Positions 50,313 to 59,285 of a DNA stretch of 64,000 nt are shown here, piece after piece; positions within the stretch are counted from its first letter, which is position 1; each line of letters starts with the position of its first letter. A program made the translations under genes and the position numbers. The notes under the pieces are model-generated. The model did not search any database. It was not told the DNA's origin and worked only from the letters and a program-made list of their open reading frames with translations. This DNA is from Flavobacterium sp. UBA7680 (GTDB lineage Bacteria > Bacteroidota > Bacteroidia > Flavobacteriales > Flavobacteriaceae), in assembly GCF_002482975.1 (NCBI RefSeq), contig NZ_DLHA01000028.1, forward strand, positions 1 to 64,000. Direction: 5' to 3'.

Positions 50313-51701
50313 ATGAAATACGACGTTATTGTTTTAGGAAGTGGTCCTGGAGGATATGTAACAGCGATTAGAGCTTCACAATTAGGCTTTAAAGTAGCTG
50401 TAGTTGAAAAAGAAAACCTTGGTGGTGTATGTTTAAACTGGGGATGTATCCCAACAAAAGCATTACTAAAATCAGCTCAGGTTTTTGATTATTTAAAACA
50501 CGCTTCTGACTACGGATTAAAAGTTTCTGAATTCGATAAAGATTTTCCTGCTGTTGTTCAACGCAGCCGTGGTGTTGCAGAAGGAATGAGCAAAGGGGTT
50601 CAATTCTTAATGAAAAAAAACAAAATTGACGTTATCGAAGGTTTTGGAAAACTAAAACCAGGAAAAAAACTTGACGTTACAGATAAAGATAATAAAGTTA
50701 CTGAATACAGCGCTGATCACATCATCATCGCAACTGGAGCTCGCTCTCGTGAGTTACCAAACTTACCACAAGATGGTGTAAAAGTAATAGGTTACCGTCA
50801 GGCAATGACATTACCAACACAGCCAAAATCTATGATTATTGTAGGTTCTGGAGCAATTGGAGTTGAATTTGCTCATTTCTACAACTCAATGGGAACTGAT
50901 GTTACTATTGTAGAATTTATGCCAAACGTAGTTCCTGTAGAAGACGAAGATATCTCAAAACAATTTGAGCGTTCTTTGAAAAAAGCCGGAATTAAAGTAA
51001 TGACTAACTCATCTGTTGAGCGTATTGACACAACTGGTGCAGGAGTAAAAGCATTTGTTAAAACTGCAAAAGGAGAAGAAGTTCTTGAAGCTGACATCGT
51101 ACTTTCGGCAGTTGGAATCAAAACAAACATTGAAAATATTGGTTTAGAAGAAGTTGGAATCGCTGTTGACAGAGATAAAATCTTAGTAAACGCTTACAAC
51201 GAAACTAACATTCCGGGATACTACGCAATTGGAGACGTTACTCCAGGTCAGGCTTTAGCTCACGTAGCTTCTGCAGAAGGAATTAACTGTGTAGAAAAAA
51301 TTAAAGGACTTCACGTAGACCCAATCGATTACGGAAACGTTCCGGGTTGTACTTACGCAACTCCAGAAATCGCTTCTGTAGGTTTAACTGAAAAACAAGC
51401 AAAAGAAAAAGGTTACGAATTAAAAATTGGAAAATTCCCATTCTCTGCTTCAGGAAAAGCAAAAGCTGCCGGAACTCCAGACGGATTTGTAAAAGTAATT
51501 TTCGATGCTAAATACGGAGAATGGTTAGGATGCCACATGATTGGTGCTGGTGTTACAGACATGATTGCAGAAGCAGTTGTAGCTCGTAAACTAGAAACTA
51601 CAGGTCATGAAATCCTTAAATCTATCCACCCTCACCCAACAATGAGCGAGGCAGTTATGGAAGCTGTTGCAGATGCCTACGGCGAAGTAATTCACTTGTA
51701 A
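50313..51701 (+). CDS. lpdA: Dihydrolipoyl dehydrogenase (E3)
   Basis: 462 residues. FAD-binding GSGPGGYVTAIRA at 9-21, redox disulfide C40-L-N-W-G-C45 in the GGVCLNWGCIPTK signature, NAD-binding IVGSGAIGVEFAHFYNSMG, second FAD contact GYYAIGDV, and the C-terminal catalytic HPHPTMSEAVMEA (His and Glu from the partner subunit). Reoxidises lipoamide of pyruvate, 2-oxoglutarate or branched-chain dehydrogenase complexes or the glycine cleavage system. No E1 or E2 gene is adjacent, so it is a stand-alone E3. Good terminator downstream. Confidence 0.96.
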   Translation: MKYDVIVLGSGPGGYVTAIRASQLGFKVAVVEKENLGGVCLNWGCIPTKALLKSAQVFDYLKHASDYGLKVSEFDKDFPAVVQRSRGVAEGMSKGVQFLMKKNKIDVIEGFGKLKPGKKLDVTDKDNKVTEYSADHIIIATGARSRELPNLPQDGVKVIGYRQAMTLPTQPKSMIIVGSGAIGVEFAHFYNSMGTDVTIVEFMPNVVPVEDEDISKQFERSLKKAGIKVMTNSSVERIDTTGAGVKAFVKTAKGEEVLEADIVLSAVGIKTNIENIGLEEVGIAVDRDKILVNAYNETNIPGYYAIGDVTPGQALAHVASAEGINCVEKIKGLHVDPIDYGNVPGCTYATPEIASVGLTEKQAKEKGYELKIGKFPFSASGKAKAAGTPDGFVKVIFDAKYGEWLGCHMIGAGVTDMIAEAVVARKLETTGHEILKSIHPHPTMSEAVMEAVADAYGEVIHL

Positions 51702-51739
51702 AAATATACCGTTTTACGGTCATATATAATTTTCAATTT

Positions 51740-51776
51740 AAAAATCCGATTTGTGAAAACAGATCGGATTTTTTTT
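51740..51776 (+). terminator. Terminator of lpdA (AATCCGAT family)
   Basis: AAAAATCCGATTTG and CAGATCGGATTTTT pair around TGAAAA with a long T-run. Member of the six-copy hairpin set. Confidence 0.9.
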
Positions 51777-51929
51777 GATGAAAAAACAAACTATTCTATG
51801 AAAGTATAAGTTTTAAATTATATCGCAAAATATTTAAGCCGTATTTTATTACAAATAAAATTTGTAGTGCATTTTACTAAAATGATGGTATGGTACTTTT
51901 ATACCCTAAATTTAAACTTATAAATAGTA

Positions 51930-52553
51930 ATGAAAAAATACGCGTTAATTATTTTAACTGGAATGTTTTTATCTTGTGCCACTACAAACCCAAAATTAAG
52001 TGGAGTAATCAAATTGAAAAATGGAACTACCGTAGAAGGTTTAATGACCGATCCTTCACATTATGTCGGCTCTGCACCTAAAAGCTTGGCCATAAAAACT
52101 TCGAATGGAAAATTTAAATATAAAAATAATGAAATCGAAAAAGTAACAATATTAGGTCAGGAAAAAATTTACGTTCCATTTTTTGCTAAAAAATTTATGT
52201 CGTTAAAACCAAGTGGGAAAATAAAATATTTATGGTTAACTCCTGTTAGTATCCCAAATGGAAAAGCATCACTTTATAGTGGAGAAAAAGAACAAACTAA
52301 TCAAAAAGGAAGATATATTGGAACAACAACTTTTTATTATGTTTGGAAAAAAGGAGAAGAAGCCTCAAACTATTTTACAAGTTCAGAGCTAGGGTTAACA
52401 ATTGGAGAAGGGAATGCCTATAGAACAATGATAGAAAATGTTTTTCAGGATTGCCCTGAATTGATAAAAAAATCAAAAGATGAGAGATATAAGCCAAAAA
52501 ATAAAAGTGTTATTGATGTAGTTAATGAATATAATTCAACTTGTGGCAAATAA
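51930..52553 (+). CDS. Putative lipoprotein of unknown function
   Basis: 207 residues. Signal with lipobox FLSC, lipidated at C16. The mature part starts with GVIKLKNGTTVEGLMTDP, a beta-rich pattern, and has no cysteine until QDCPELI and the C-terminal STCGK, which could form a disulfide. I recognise no family. A terminator at 52582 follows. An alternative start upstream in another frame is a shadow. Confidence 0.75.
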   Translation: MKKYALIILTGMFLSCATTNPKLSGVIKLKNGTTVEGLMTDPSHYVGSAPKSLAIKTSNGKFKYKNNEIEKVTILGQEKIYVPFFAKKFMSLKPSGKIKYLWLTPVSIPNGKASLYSGEKEQTNQKGRYIGTTTFYYVWKKGEEASNYFTSSELGLTIGEGNAYRTMIENVFQDCPELIKKSKDERYKPKNKSVIDVVNEYNSTCGK

Positions 52554-52581
52554 AGCAACCAATATATTATTTGTATTTATA

Positions 52582-52616
52582 AAAAAATCCGATTTGTGAA
52601 AACAGATCGGATTTTT
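52582..52616 (+). terminator. Terminator after the lipoprotein gene (AATCCGAT family)
   Basis: AAAAAATCCGATTTG and CAGATCGGATTTTT around TGAAAA. Practically identical in sequence to 51740-51776. Confidence 0.9.
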
Positions 52617-52620
52617 ATTT

Positions 52621-52797
52621 TGTCATTTCGACCGAAGGGAGAAATCGCACTCGTATATCCACAAAGAAACTCCACAAACAAAATCGCCAATCTTTGTCAT
52701 TCCGAGGAACGAGGAATCTTCACAAGAAGCTCCTCAAACAAAATCGCTAATCTTTGCAGAGTTTCTAGTGCGATTTCTCCCTTCGGTCGAAATGACA
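52621..52797. repeat. Long inverted repeat with GAAATCGCAC arms
   Basis: GTCATTTCGACCGAAGGGAG joined to AAATCGCAC at 52621-52652 returns exactly inverted at 52767-52797. The centre contains GTCATTCCGAGGAACGAGG and two AAATCGC(C/T)AATCTTTG copies. Relative of 6327-6424. An open frame crosses it (52596-52886) but is just translated repeat. Confidence 0.8.
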
Positions 52798-52918
52798 ATC
52801 CTTTAATTAAAAACATAAACTTTAAAATTTATAAAGAAAAATTTGTTAAAAACTTCACATTAAAAAATTTCACTATCGTCTTATAATTCTTATTTTTATT
52901 CTTTATAAATAAGATTTT

Positions 52919-53872
52919 ATGACATTACCCTTTATAGAAATAATTGAAGCCACAACAAGTGACCCTAATTTACTAATGTGGAAATTTTATGATGACGATA
53001 AAGAAATAAAAAACGGAGCAAAACTAACCGTTCGCGAAAGTCAGCACGTAATGCTTTTAAACGAAGGTCAGCTTGCCGATGTATATTCGCCGGGACTTCA
53101 CACTTTATCTACAGAAAACATTCCGATTTTAAGCAAGCTGAAAGGCTGGAAATACGGTTTTGAAAGTCCGTTTAAAGTCGATGTTTATTTTTTCAACACA
53201 CATCAATTCATCAATAATAAATGGGGAACTCCCGCCCCTATTCTGCTAAACGATCCACAATTTGGGCAAATCAGAATTCGCGCTTTCGGAAGTTTCGACA
53301 TTCAAATTGTCGACGTTGCTAAGTGCTTCCGTCAATATGCCGGAACGTATCAGCAGCTTACCATTTTTGAATTGCAAAATCAGTTACGTGATTTCGTTGC
53401 ACCAAAATTTGGAGAAGTTCTAGCAAACGAAAACATCACCGTTACCGACATTGCCGGAAATATTACGCAATTGGGCAAAAAAATCGAACCGTATCTTAAA
53501 CCTTATTTTCTTCAATTCGGGATTGAATTAACACAGTTTGTAATCACCAGCGTTACATTACCCGAAGAAGTTACGGCACATTACGACAAAATCACCAATA
53601 TGAATATGGTAACCGATATGGATAAATTTACCAAATTCAATACCGCAACTGCAATTGGCGATAAAGGAACCGCGCTTCACGATGCAACCCAAAACGCATT
53701 GAGCATGGGAATTCTGCTAAATCAATTACAGCAAAATAAAGAAACGCCAAAAGAAGAAGTAAAAGACGATTTAACTTCTAAACTTCAAAAGCTAAAATCT
53801 TTATTTGATGCCGGTTTAATCGACGAAGACGAATTCAAAACAAAAAAATCCGAATTATTAAGCCAATTATAA
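52919..53872 (+). CDS. SPFH-domain protein with C-terminal SHOCT motif
   Basis: 317 residues without a membrane helix. An SPFH/band-7-like core (about 30-240) resembles B. subtilis YdjI and proteins once labelled virion core-like: LLNEGQLADVYSPGLHTLSTENIP, then FGQIRIRAFGSFDIQI. The C-terminus is a SHOCT motif (about 285-317, LQKLKSLFDAGLIDEDEFKTKKSELL). Family members sit at membranes and in stress operons. The stop overlaps the next start by one base (TAATG), so the next small gene is translationally coupled. Confidence 0.85.
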   Translation: MTLPFIEIIEATTSDPNLLMWKFYDDDKEIKNGAKLTVRESQHVMLLNEGQLADVYSPGLHTLSTENIPILSKLKGWKYGFESPFKVDVYFFNTHQFINNKWGTPAPILLNDPQFGQIRIRAFGSFDIQIVDVAKCFRQYAGTYQQLTIFELQNQLRDFVAPKFGEVLANENITVTDIAGNITQLGKKIEPYLKPYFLQFGIELTQFVITSVTLPEEVTAHYDKITNMNMVTDMDKFTKFNTATAIGDKGTALHDATQNALSMGILLNQLQQNKETPKEEVKDDLTSKLQKLKSLFDAGLIDEDEFKTKKSELLSQL

Positions 53873-54114
53873 TGGAAGAGAAAAAAGTCAATTCGTTTTT
53901 AGATAGACTAAAACAAAAAGCTCAAAACCAAACCAATTACGGCGGCGAAATGGAAATCAACGACGCAAAAATGAATGCAAAAGACTGTCCAAACTGCGGC
54001 GCCGGAAGAGCAAAACAAGACGGGGTAACGCATTGCGCTTATTGCGGATTTGAGTTTATAACCGTAAAACTAACAGACGGAGTTTATATTAAAAAAGAAG
54101 ATAATTCAATTTAA
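53872..54114 (+). CDS. Small zinc-ribbon protein, 80 aa
   Basis: 80 residues. Four cysteines, C39, C42, C55 and C58, in CPNCGAGRAK and CAYCGFEF form a zinc ribbon of the rubredoxin-knuckle type. The first 35 residues are charged and may be helical. Overlaps the SPFH gene stop by one base, and the next gene starts 11 bases after its stop. Likely a small adaptor acting with its two neighbours. No exact family recognised. Confidence 0.75.
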   Translation: MEEKKVNSFLDRLKQKAQNQTNYGGEMEINDAKMNAKDCPNCGAGRAKQDGVTHCAYCGFEFITVKLTDGVYIKKEDNSI

Positions 54115-54125
54115 AATCATATAAC

Positions 54126-55079
54126 GTGTTCGGACTATTTAATAAATCAAAAGACCCAGAAAAAAACGAAGGAAGTAAAGAAACATTTCCGGATTGGTAC
54201 GCAGAACTTCAGGAATCACAACAAAGATGGTTTGCCTTTTTAGAAAAACTCGAAGCAAAAATGGAAGAACTGGCAACGGCCTCAATTCCAGAATTAAAAC
54301 AGCTTTTACAAGAAGATGAAGATCTTTATAAAAGAACTTTTCACAGAGTACTTTCCGGTATAAATGGTCAGTTAAACAATATTAGAGAAAAAGCCAGAGA
54401 TACATACGAAGAAAAAATAAGCCGTATTTATTACGATCTCGATTCACAGATTTCTGTTTTAGATAAACATCACGATCTACTTTCAGATTTTAGAAGCGCA
54501 TGCTCAGATCGATACAATGATTTTGACGATAAATTTGATTATTGGAGAAAACAGATCGAAAAAACTCAGGAACGCGATCTAGAAATCGAATACAAAAAAA
54601 TATTAGACGAATACGAAGCCATTAAAAACAAATTCAGCTGTACACAATGCGGCGGAAATATCGAAATCGAAAAAATATTTTTAATCGAAACCTATATTTC
54701 ATGTCCGTATTGTCAAACGCAAAATACATTTGCGCCAAGTACACAAGGCCGAAATTTACAAAACATTGCACGAGGTCTTGCTGAACAAAGAACCGCTCAT
54801 TTATACGAAGCTTTTGAAACTGAAGATAAAAAAGAACGTGAATTGTATCACGAACGTCATGAATTAAGTTTGAGTAAAATTCACGAATCAGATAAAAAAG
54901 TATTGAGCGAAATTCAGGCAAAAATGGACGATCTCGAAGAACAAAGACAATTTGTAATTAAAAATGCTCCAAAATTATATCAGGTTTATCTGCGCGCCAT
55001 GTATGACGAATGGAATAAAATTACGCCAGCTTTAAAAGAGCACAACGAAAAAATGTATCAAAATCAAGTACCCAATTAA
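54126..55079 (+). CDS. Coiled-coil zinc-ribbon protein
   Basis: 317 residues. The start is GTG at 54126, because no in-frame ATG precedes the MFGLFNKSK opening. Two long helical, charged segments (about 20-165 and 215-310) flank a zinc ribbon with C172-T-Q-C175 and C193-P-Y-C196. The opening FGLFNKSK resembles that of the following gene (FKKLFGALTG), possibly a shared targeting motif. Cytosolic. Function unknown; the context suggests a structural partner of the SPFH protein. Confidence 0.75.
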   Translation: MFGLFNKSKDPEKNEGSKETFPDWYAELQESQQRWFAFLEKLEAKMEELATASIPELKQLLQEDEDLYKRTFHRVLSGINGQLNNIREKARDTYEEKISRIYYDLDSQISVLDKHHDLLSDFRSACSDRYNDFDDKFDYWRKQIEKTQERDLEIEYKKILDEYEAIKNKFSCTQCGGNIEIEKIFLIETYISCPYCQTQNTFAPSTQGRNLQNIARGLAEQRTAHLYEAFETEDKKERELYHERHELSLSKIHESDKKVLSEIQAKMDDLEEQRQFVIKNAPKLYQVYLRAMYDEWNKITPALKEHNEKMYQNQVPN

Positions 55080-55106
55080 TAATTATTAATCCTTAAAAAT
55101 CAACAA

Positions 55107-56081
55107 ATGTTTAAAAAACTTTTTGGAGCTCTAACTGGAGACAACAAACAAGAAAATCAAAATTACGAGCAGACACAAACATCAAATGAAAGTCATGAAG
55201 ATAATTATGAAGATAACTACGAAAATGAATATCAGGAAGTAGAATACGATCCGGAAACTTTACACGGAACACATTATGATGTAGAAGATTTTGATGCCGA
55301 AGTTGCAGAAAGAGCCGAAGCATGGATTGCAGACGAACGCGCAAGCGGAGAAAATCTTGAAGAAAAAGACATTCAAAACATATATTTCAATTACAGAAGA
55401 ACCGTTTACACAGAATGGAACAATTGCGACTCAGATCAAATGATTCGTTTTGAGCACGCAAATTCTTTAAAATACAGCGGAGTTCAAACTTCAGGATTTG
55501 TAAAAGTAGACGAAAACAATCCGTTTTTGGAGCCAGTTCACGGTGTAGATTTAAGAACCTATACAGCAATGTGTCTTAAAATTAGTGCAGGAGTTGATTA
55601 TCTTGAAGTTTGCAAAGCAATGGGCTTCGAATCTGTAGTTTGGGAAGAATTAAACACAATCTGGCCGCAGCGTATGGGCGAAGATACTTCGTTTACTGTT
55701 ACAACTTTATTCGGGCAATATTATGCTGAAAACGTAACTGTTCCACAATTAGAAAACCTAAAAGCTGAAATTTCAGAAGAAGGAGCAGCAAATTTAGAAA
55801 GAATCAGAACAGATCGTTATTTCTACGAAGAATTAGCCGGAGCAAGACAAGCTGCATACGAATACGGAATCGATGGTGCACAATGGATTTTAGAAACTTT
55901 TGGAATCAACCTTGCTGATTTCCAATCGGTAGCAATGCAATGGATGACAGAGCAAAACCAAAACTGGAATTCAGCAGATATCACAGAATTCCATGATTAT
56001 CAACAAGCAAAACAAAAAGAATATGCCGCAAAATTTGCTGCAGAACAAGGCGGAAATATCGCAGACGATGTGAATTTCTAA
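55107..56081 (+). CDS. DUF6620-like protein
   Basis: 324 residues. After a short FKKLFGALTG opening there is a highly acidic Asn/Glu/Tyr-rich stretch (about 15-55). The main domain starts at about 58 (ETLHGTHYDVEDFDAEV, then RAEAWIADERASGE) and has VHGVDLRTYTAMCLKISAG. As far as I recall this is DUF6620, of unknown function. No signal or membrane helix. A terminator of the AACCGATTTG family follows at 56101, so the SPFH run may end here. Confidence 0.65.
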   Translation: MFKKLFGALTGDNKQENQNYEQTQTSNESHEDNYEDNYENEYQEVEYDPETLHGTHYDVEDFDAEVAERAEAWIADERASGENLEEKDIQNIYFNYRRTVYTEWNNCDSDQMIRFEHANSLKYSGVQTSGFVKVDENNPFLEPVHGVDLRTYTAMCLKISAGVDYLEVCKAMGFESVVWEELNTIWPQRMGEDTSFTVTTLFGQYYAENVTVPQLENLKAEISEEGAANLERIRTDRYFYEELAGARQAAYEYGIDGAQWILETFGINLADFQSVAMQWMTEQNQNWNSADITEFHDYQQAKQKEYAAKFAAEQGGNIADDVNF

Positions 56082-56100
56082 ATTGATTTCTTTTCAGGAT

Positions 56101-56135
56101 AAAAAAACCGATTTGCCAAAACAAATCGGTTTTTT
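56101..56135 (+). terminator. Terminator after the DUF6620-like gene (AACCGATTTG family)
   Basis: AAAAAACCGATTTG and CAAATCGGTTTTTT around CCAAAA. The variant AACCGAT replaces AATCCGAT in the stem. Confidence 0.9.
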
Positions 56136-56182
56136 ATTCGTTTAAATTTAACTGTATTTCAAAAGTCTTAAAAATATATACA

Positions 56183-56929
56183 ATGGAAAACACACCCATT
56201 TTTTTCGCCGATGGAGAAAATCCAAAAATGATCGAAGCTTTCAAAAAAGCGCAGGAAACCTTTAAATATTTCTGGAGAGAATTATCCTGGGAATACCGCA
56301 GAATAATTCCCGGACTAGATGTCGCTTGTGTAAAACTGGCTTTTACTCAGGAAATAGACGGAGAAACTGTAGTAGAACACATGTGGATTAACGATGTGAA
56401 TTTTGATGGTGAAACTATTTATGGCGTTTTGGTGAATCAGCCAAGTGAATTAACCAATGTCAGTAATGGAGACGAAGTACAAATTCCAATCAACCAAATC
56501 AGTGACTGGTTATTTGCTATTGGAGGAAAAACATATGGAGCATTTACTATTCAGGCAATGCGTTCCCAAATGAGCGACGACGAAAGAGAAGATCATGACG
56601 AAGCATGGGGATTAGATTTTGGAGATTTCAACGATATCTTAGTTGTTAACGAACAAAAAGAAAAACCAGAGAACCTTATAGAACATCCTATGAGCAAAAA
56701 CATGAAAGAAAGTCTTATTGATTTCGTAAAAAACAATCCGGAAGAAGTGACTGCACAAGATGAATTAGGTTATACTTTTTTACATAGAGAAGCCGTTGCC
56801 GGAAACCTTACTTCTGTAGAAGTATTATTAGAATCAGGAGCAGATAAAAATGCTAAAACTGCCAGCGGAAAAACAGCACTTGATTTTGCAAAACAATTAA
56901 ATTGGGAACATTTAATCCCTATATTATAA
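56183..56929 (+). CDS. DUF2314 domain plus ankyrin repeats
   Basis: 248 residues. The N-terminal DUF2314 domain (about 15-125) shows FKYFWRELSWEYRRIIPGLD, then VKLAF and EHMWINDVNFDG, then GVLVNQP, with ISDWLFAIGGKTYGAFT. The C-terminal part (about 190-245) has about two ankyrin repeats (ELGYTFLHREAVAGNLTSVE and GADKNAKTASGKTALDFA). DUF2314-ankyrin proteins are common in bacterial clusters of immunity-like genes. Cytosolic. Confidence 0.82.
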   Translation: MENTPIFFADGENPKMIEAFKKAQETFKYFWRELSWEYRRIIPGLDVACVKLAFTQEIDGETVVEHMWINDVNFDGETIYGVLVNQPSELTNVSNGDEVQIPINQISDWLFAIGGKTYGAFTIQAMRSQMSDDEREDHDEAWGLDFGDFNDILVVNEQKEKPENLIEHPMSKNMKESLIDFVKNNPEEVTAQDELGYTFLHREAVAGNLTSVEVLLESGADKNAKTASGKTALDFAKQLNWEHLIPIL

Positions 56930-56940
56930 TATTTTCATTC

Positions 56941-56973
56941 AAAAACCGATTTGTAAAACAGATCGGTTTTTTT
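56941..56973 (+). terminator. Terminator after the DUF2314 gene (AACCGATTTG family)
   Basis: AAAAACCGATTTG and CAGATCGGTTTTT around TAAAA, 12 bases after the stop. One of the six-copy set. Confidence 0.9.
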
Positions 56974-57021
56974 CTTTACATAAATATCAATTTATCTTTT
57001 TATCCTAAACCAATAATGTGG

Positions 57022-57029
57022 TATTTTTG
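57022..57029 (+). promoter_or_regulatory. Likely -7 element for the TPM gene
   Basis: TATTTTTG followed by CAGC matches TAnnTTTG, 27 bases before the ATG at 57057. No TTG at the right distance. Confidence 0.35.
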
Positions 57030-57056
57030 CAGCACCAAATCTAATCTTCGCCTGCG

Positions 57057-57566
57057 ATGAAAAAAATATTCTTCCTTATAATAATCTTGTTTCCAGCAAG
57101 TATATTATTTTCTCAAACAAAAAAAGAAACTACAGTTTCTGACTCACAAAACATTTTTTCAAGACCTTATGACTATGTAAATGATTTCGAAAAAATCTTA
57201 AAACCAGATCAAATTACAAACCTCACCAATACGCTGAAAGCATTTGAAAAACAATTTCTGTACAAAATTACAGTCGTAACAACTTCAACAATACAGCCTT
57301 ACACCTCTTTCCCTGATTATGCTTTAGATTTAGACAAATATCTGGCAAAAGATCCAAAACTAGATCCCACTATTTTAATTGTAGTAAGTAAAGAATTAAG
57401 ACAAATTCAGGTTCAAAGCATTGACCTTATTCGTTATAAACTAAGCGATAACGACACCCAAAGCATCATTACAACCTATGCCGTGCCCGAATTTAAAAAA
57501 GGCGATTATGGCAAAGGTTTAGAACTTGCCGTCGATCAAATTATGAATAAATTAAAAACATATTAA
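57057..57566 (+). CDS. Exported TPM-domain protein
   Basis: 169 residues. Signal peptide (about 1-20). The single TPM domain (about 38-165) shows YVNDFEKILKPDQITNLTN at the start and GKGLELAVDQIMNKL at the end. The usual C-terminal membrane helix and glycine-rich tail of YgcG-like proteins are missing, so it is a soluble periplasmic form. TPM domains have been tied to photosystem II repair and phosphatase activity; the role here is unknown. Confidence 0.8.
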   Translation: MKKIFFLIIILFPASILFSQTKKETTVSDSQNIFSRPYDYVNDFEKILKPDQITNLTNTLKAFEKQFLYKITVVTTSTIQPYTSFPDYALDLDKYLAKDPKLDPTILIVVSKELRQIQVQSIDLIRYKLSDNDTQSIITTYAVPEFKKGDYGKGLELAVDQIMNKLKTY

Positions 57567-57624
57567 TTTCTTCTTTTAACGAAAAATCTTAAATTGTATT
57601 CGTTTTAATCATAAAAAGAAAATT

Positions 57625-58272
57625 ATGACATTAGAAGAATACAAAAAGCAATTTTCAGAAGATGATGCTGTAGGATGGCTTGAAATCGATAAAGAATTCG
57701 AACGTCTTTACCCAGATCAGGAACCCAAACATTTTGCTCCCGCCATAAGTTATATGCTTGGGGGAGAACATCCACTGGACGGCGTAAGCATTTACGAAAG
57801 CAAAAAACAAACAGATCATTTTCACTTTGTCACTTACGGATTTTCTGAATTGTATTATGACGAAAATAAAATCGAAGACGAATTTAGCAAATGGGGATTT
57901 GAACTCACTTTTAGACTTAAACCTTTTGCAGAAGACAACGGAAACCCAAGCTGGGTAATTGCCCTTTTACAAAACATTGCAAAATATGTTTTTGACAGCG
58001 GCAACTGGTTTGAAGAATTTCATTACATGCCCGCAAACGGTCCAATAAGACTAGATACCGAAACGGATATTACCGCTTTAGTAATCGTTGCCGATCCTGA
58101 AATTGAAAAGAAACAAACCCCGCACGGTGAACTTTCGTTTTTGCAAATAGTCGGAATAACTTCTGCCGAATACGAAGCCATAAAAGAAAACCCCGAAACA
58201 GTCGAAGAATTGGTCCATAAATTAAAAGAAAACAATCCGTTGTTAATTACAGATTTAACGAGAAAATCATAA
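57625..58272 (+). CDS. Suppressor-of-fused (SUFU) domain protein
   Basis: 215 residues. The whole chain is a SUFU domain: EFERLYPDQEPKHFAPAISYMLGG, GVSIYESKKQTDHFHFVTYGFSELY (in pieces), WGFELTFRLKP, then WVIALLQNIAKYVF. Bacterial SUFU proteins occur as immunity-like or scaffold proteins, for example in polymorphic toxin loci. No toxin gene is visible here. Cytosolic. A terminator of the AATCCGAT family follows. Confidence 0.88.
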   Translation: MTLEEYKKQFSEDDAVGWLEIDKEFERLYPDQEPKHFAPAISYMLGGEHPLDGVSIYESKKQTDHFHFVTYGFSELYYDENKIEDEFSKWGFELTFRLKPFAEDNGNPSWVIALLQNIAKYVFDSGNWFEEFHYMPANGPIRLDTETDITALVIVADPEIEKKQTPHGELSFLQIVGITSAEYEAIKENPETVEELVHKLKENNPLLITDLTRKS

Positions 58273-58278
58273 AATATC

Positions 58279-58312
58279 AAAATCCGATTGGTGAAAACAA
58301 ATCGGATTTTTT
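58279..58312 (+). terminator. Terminator after the SUFU gene (AATCCGAT family)
   Basis: AAAATCCGATT and AATCGGATTTT around a GGTGAAAACA loop region, followed by T-run. Last of the six copies. Confidence 0.9.
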
Positions 58313-58382
58313 GATTTCCATCTGTTAAAAACAATTTACACCAGCATTAATTTTAATAACTTTATCCGTAAATAATAACGCT

Positions 58383-59285
58383 ATGAAAGAAATATGCATT
58401 GTTGAATTCACTTCTAATTTAGGTCTAAAAGAACCGAAACCAGGAAAAGAACCAGGCGTAAATCGTTTGCCGGATTGGTTATGGAAACATAATCTGCATA
58501 AATCAATTAATCCCAAAAACATCATAAGAGTCGATCCTCCAAAATACTCCAATATAAAAGATCCCGAAACCAATATTCTCAACGCAGATTCATTAGTTAC
58601 CTACGCCAGAGAACAAGCTTATTTAGTGAACAATTTATTGAGTGCCAATAAATTTCCGTTTATTTTGGGCGGTGATTGCAGTATTCTTTTAGGTCCTGCA
58701 ATGGCTTTAAAACAAAAAGGAAATTACGGCTTATTTTATCTCGACGGTCATACCGATTTTATGGATGTTTCTCTGTCTGAAACGGGCGGTGTTGGCGGCA
58801 TGGCAGCTTCGATTGTTACCGGAAACGGACATCAAAAATTAACCAATATTCTTAATTTATCACCTTATATAAAAGAAGAAAACCTTTGGTGTGTAGGCAA
58901 TCGCGAATACGATGATGAATACGAAAATGAAATCAGAAAATCTTCGGCAACATATATAAGTCTTCAGGAATTGCGAAAACAAGGAATTGTTAATGCCGTA
59001 AAAGCATTTCTATCCGAAGTTGAAAACAAAAACTTAGATGGTTTTTGGCTTCATATCGATGTTGATGTTCTTAACGACGATATTATGCCGTGCGTAGACA
59101 GCAGAAAACCAGACGGTTTAACCTATGATGAATTTAATGAACTTACCTCCTATTTATTTGAAAGTAAAAAACTAAGCGGACTTGAAATTACAATTCTCGA
59201 TCCGGATTTAGACGAAACAGGAAAATATACCAAAGATTTCGTAAACAATATCACGGTTACTTTCAACAAACATTTCAATACTTGA
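58383..59285 (+). CDS. Arginase/agmatinase/formiminoglutamase-family hydrolase
   Basis: 300 residues, ureohydrolase fold. Manganese ligands are visible in LGGDCSILLG, FYLDGHTDFMD and HIDVDVLNDDIMPCVD, the full set for the binuclear site. SGLEITILDPDLDETG is the C-terminal Glu/Asp motif. Splits a guanidino or formimino group from its substrate with release of urea or formamide. Which substrate is unclear. Stands alone between a terminator and the YdeI gene. Confidence 0.88.
   Translation: MKEICIVEFTSNLGLKEPKPGKEPGVNRLPDWLWKHNLHKSINPKNIIRVDPPKYSNIKDPETNILNADSLVTYAREQAYLVNNLLSANKFPFILGGDCSILLGPAMALKQKGNYGLFYLDGHTDFMDVSLSETGGVGGMAASIVTGNGHQKLTNILNLSPYIKEENLWCVGNREYDDEYENEIRKSSATYISLQELRKQGIVNAVKAFLSEVENKNLDGFWLHIDVDVLNDDIMPCVDSRKPDGLTYDEFNELTSYLFESKKLSGLEITILDPDLDETGKYTKDFVNNITVTFNKHFNT

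Noticed and set aside
52596..52886. Open frame of 96 codons after the lipoprotein gene
   Set aside because: It is translated terminator and inverted-repeat sequence, with duplicated NKIANLC words coming from the DNA repeat.
52919..58272. Polymorphic toxin or phage-defence island
   Set aside because: Immunity-like domains are present, but no toxin, nuclease effector or secretion gene was found in the run, so only a cautious finding was kept.
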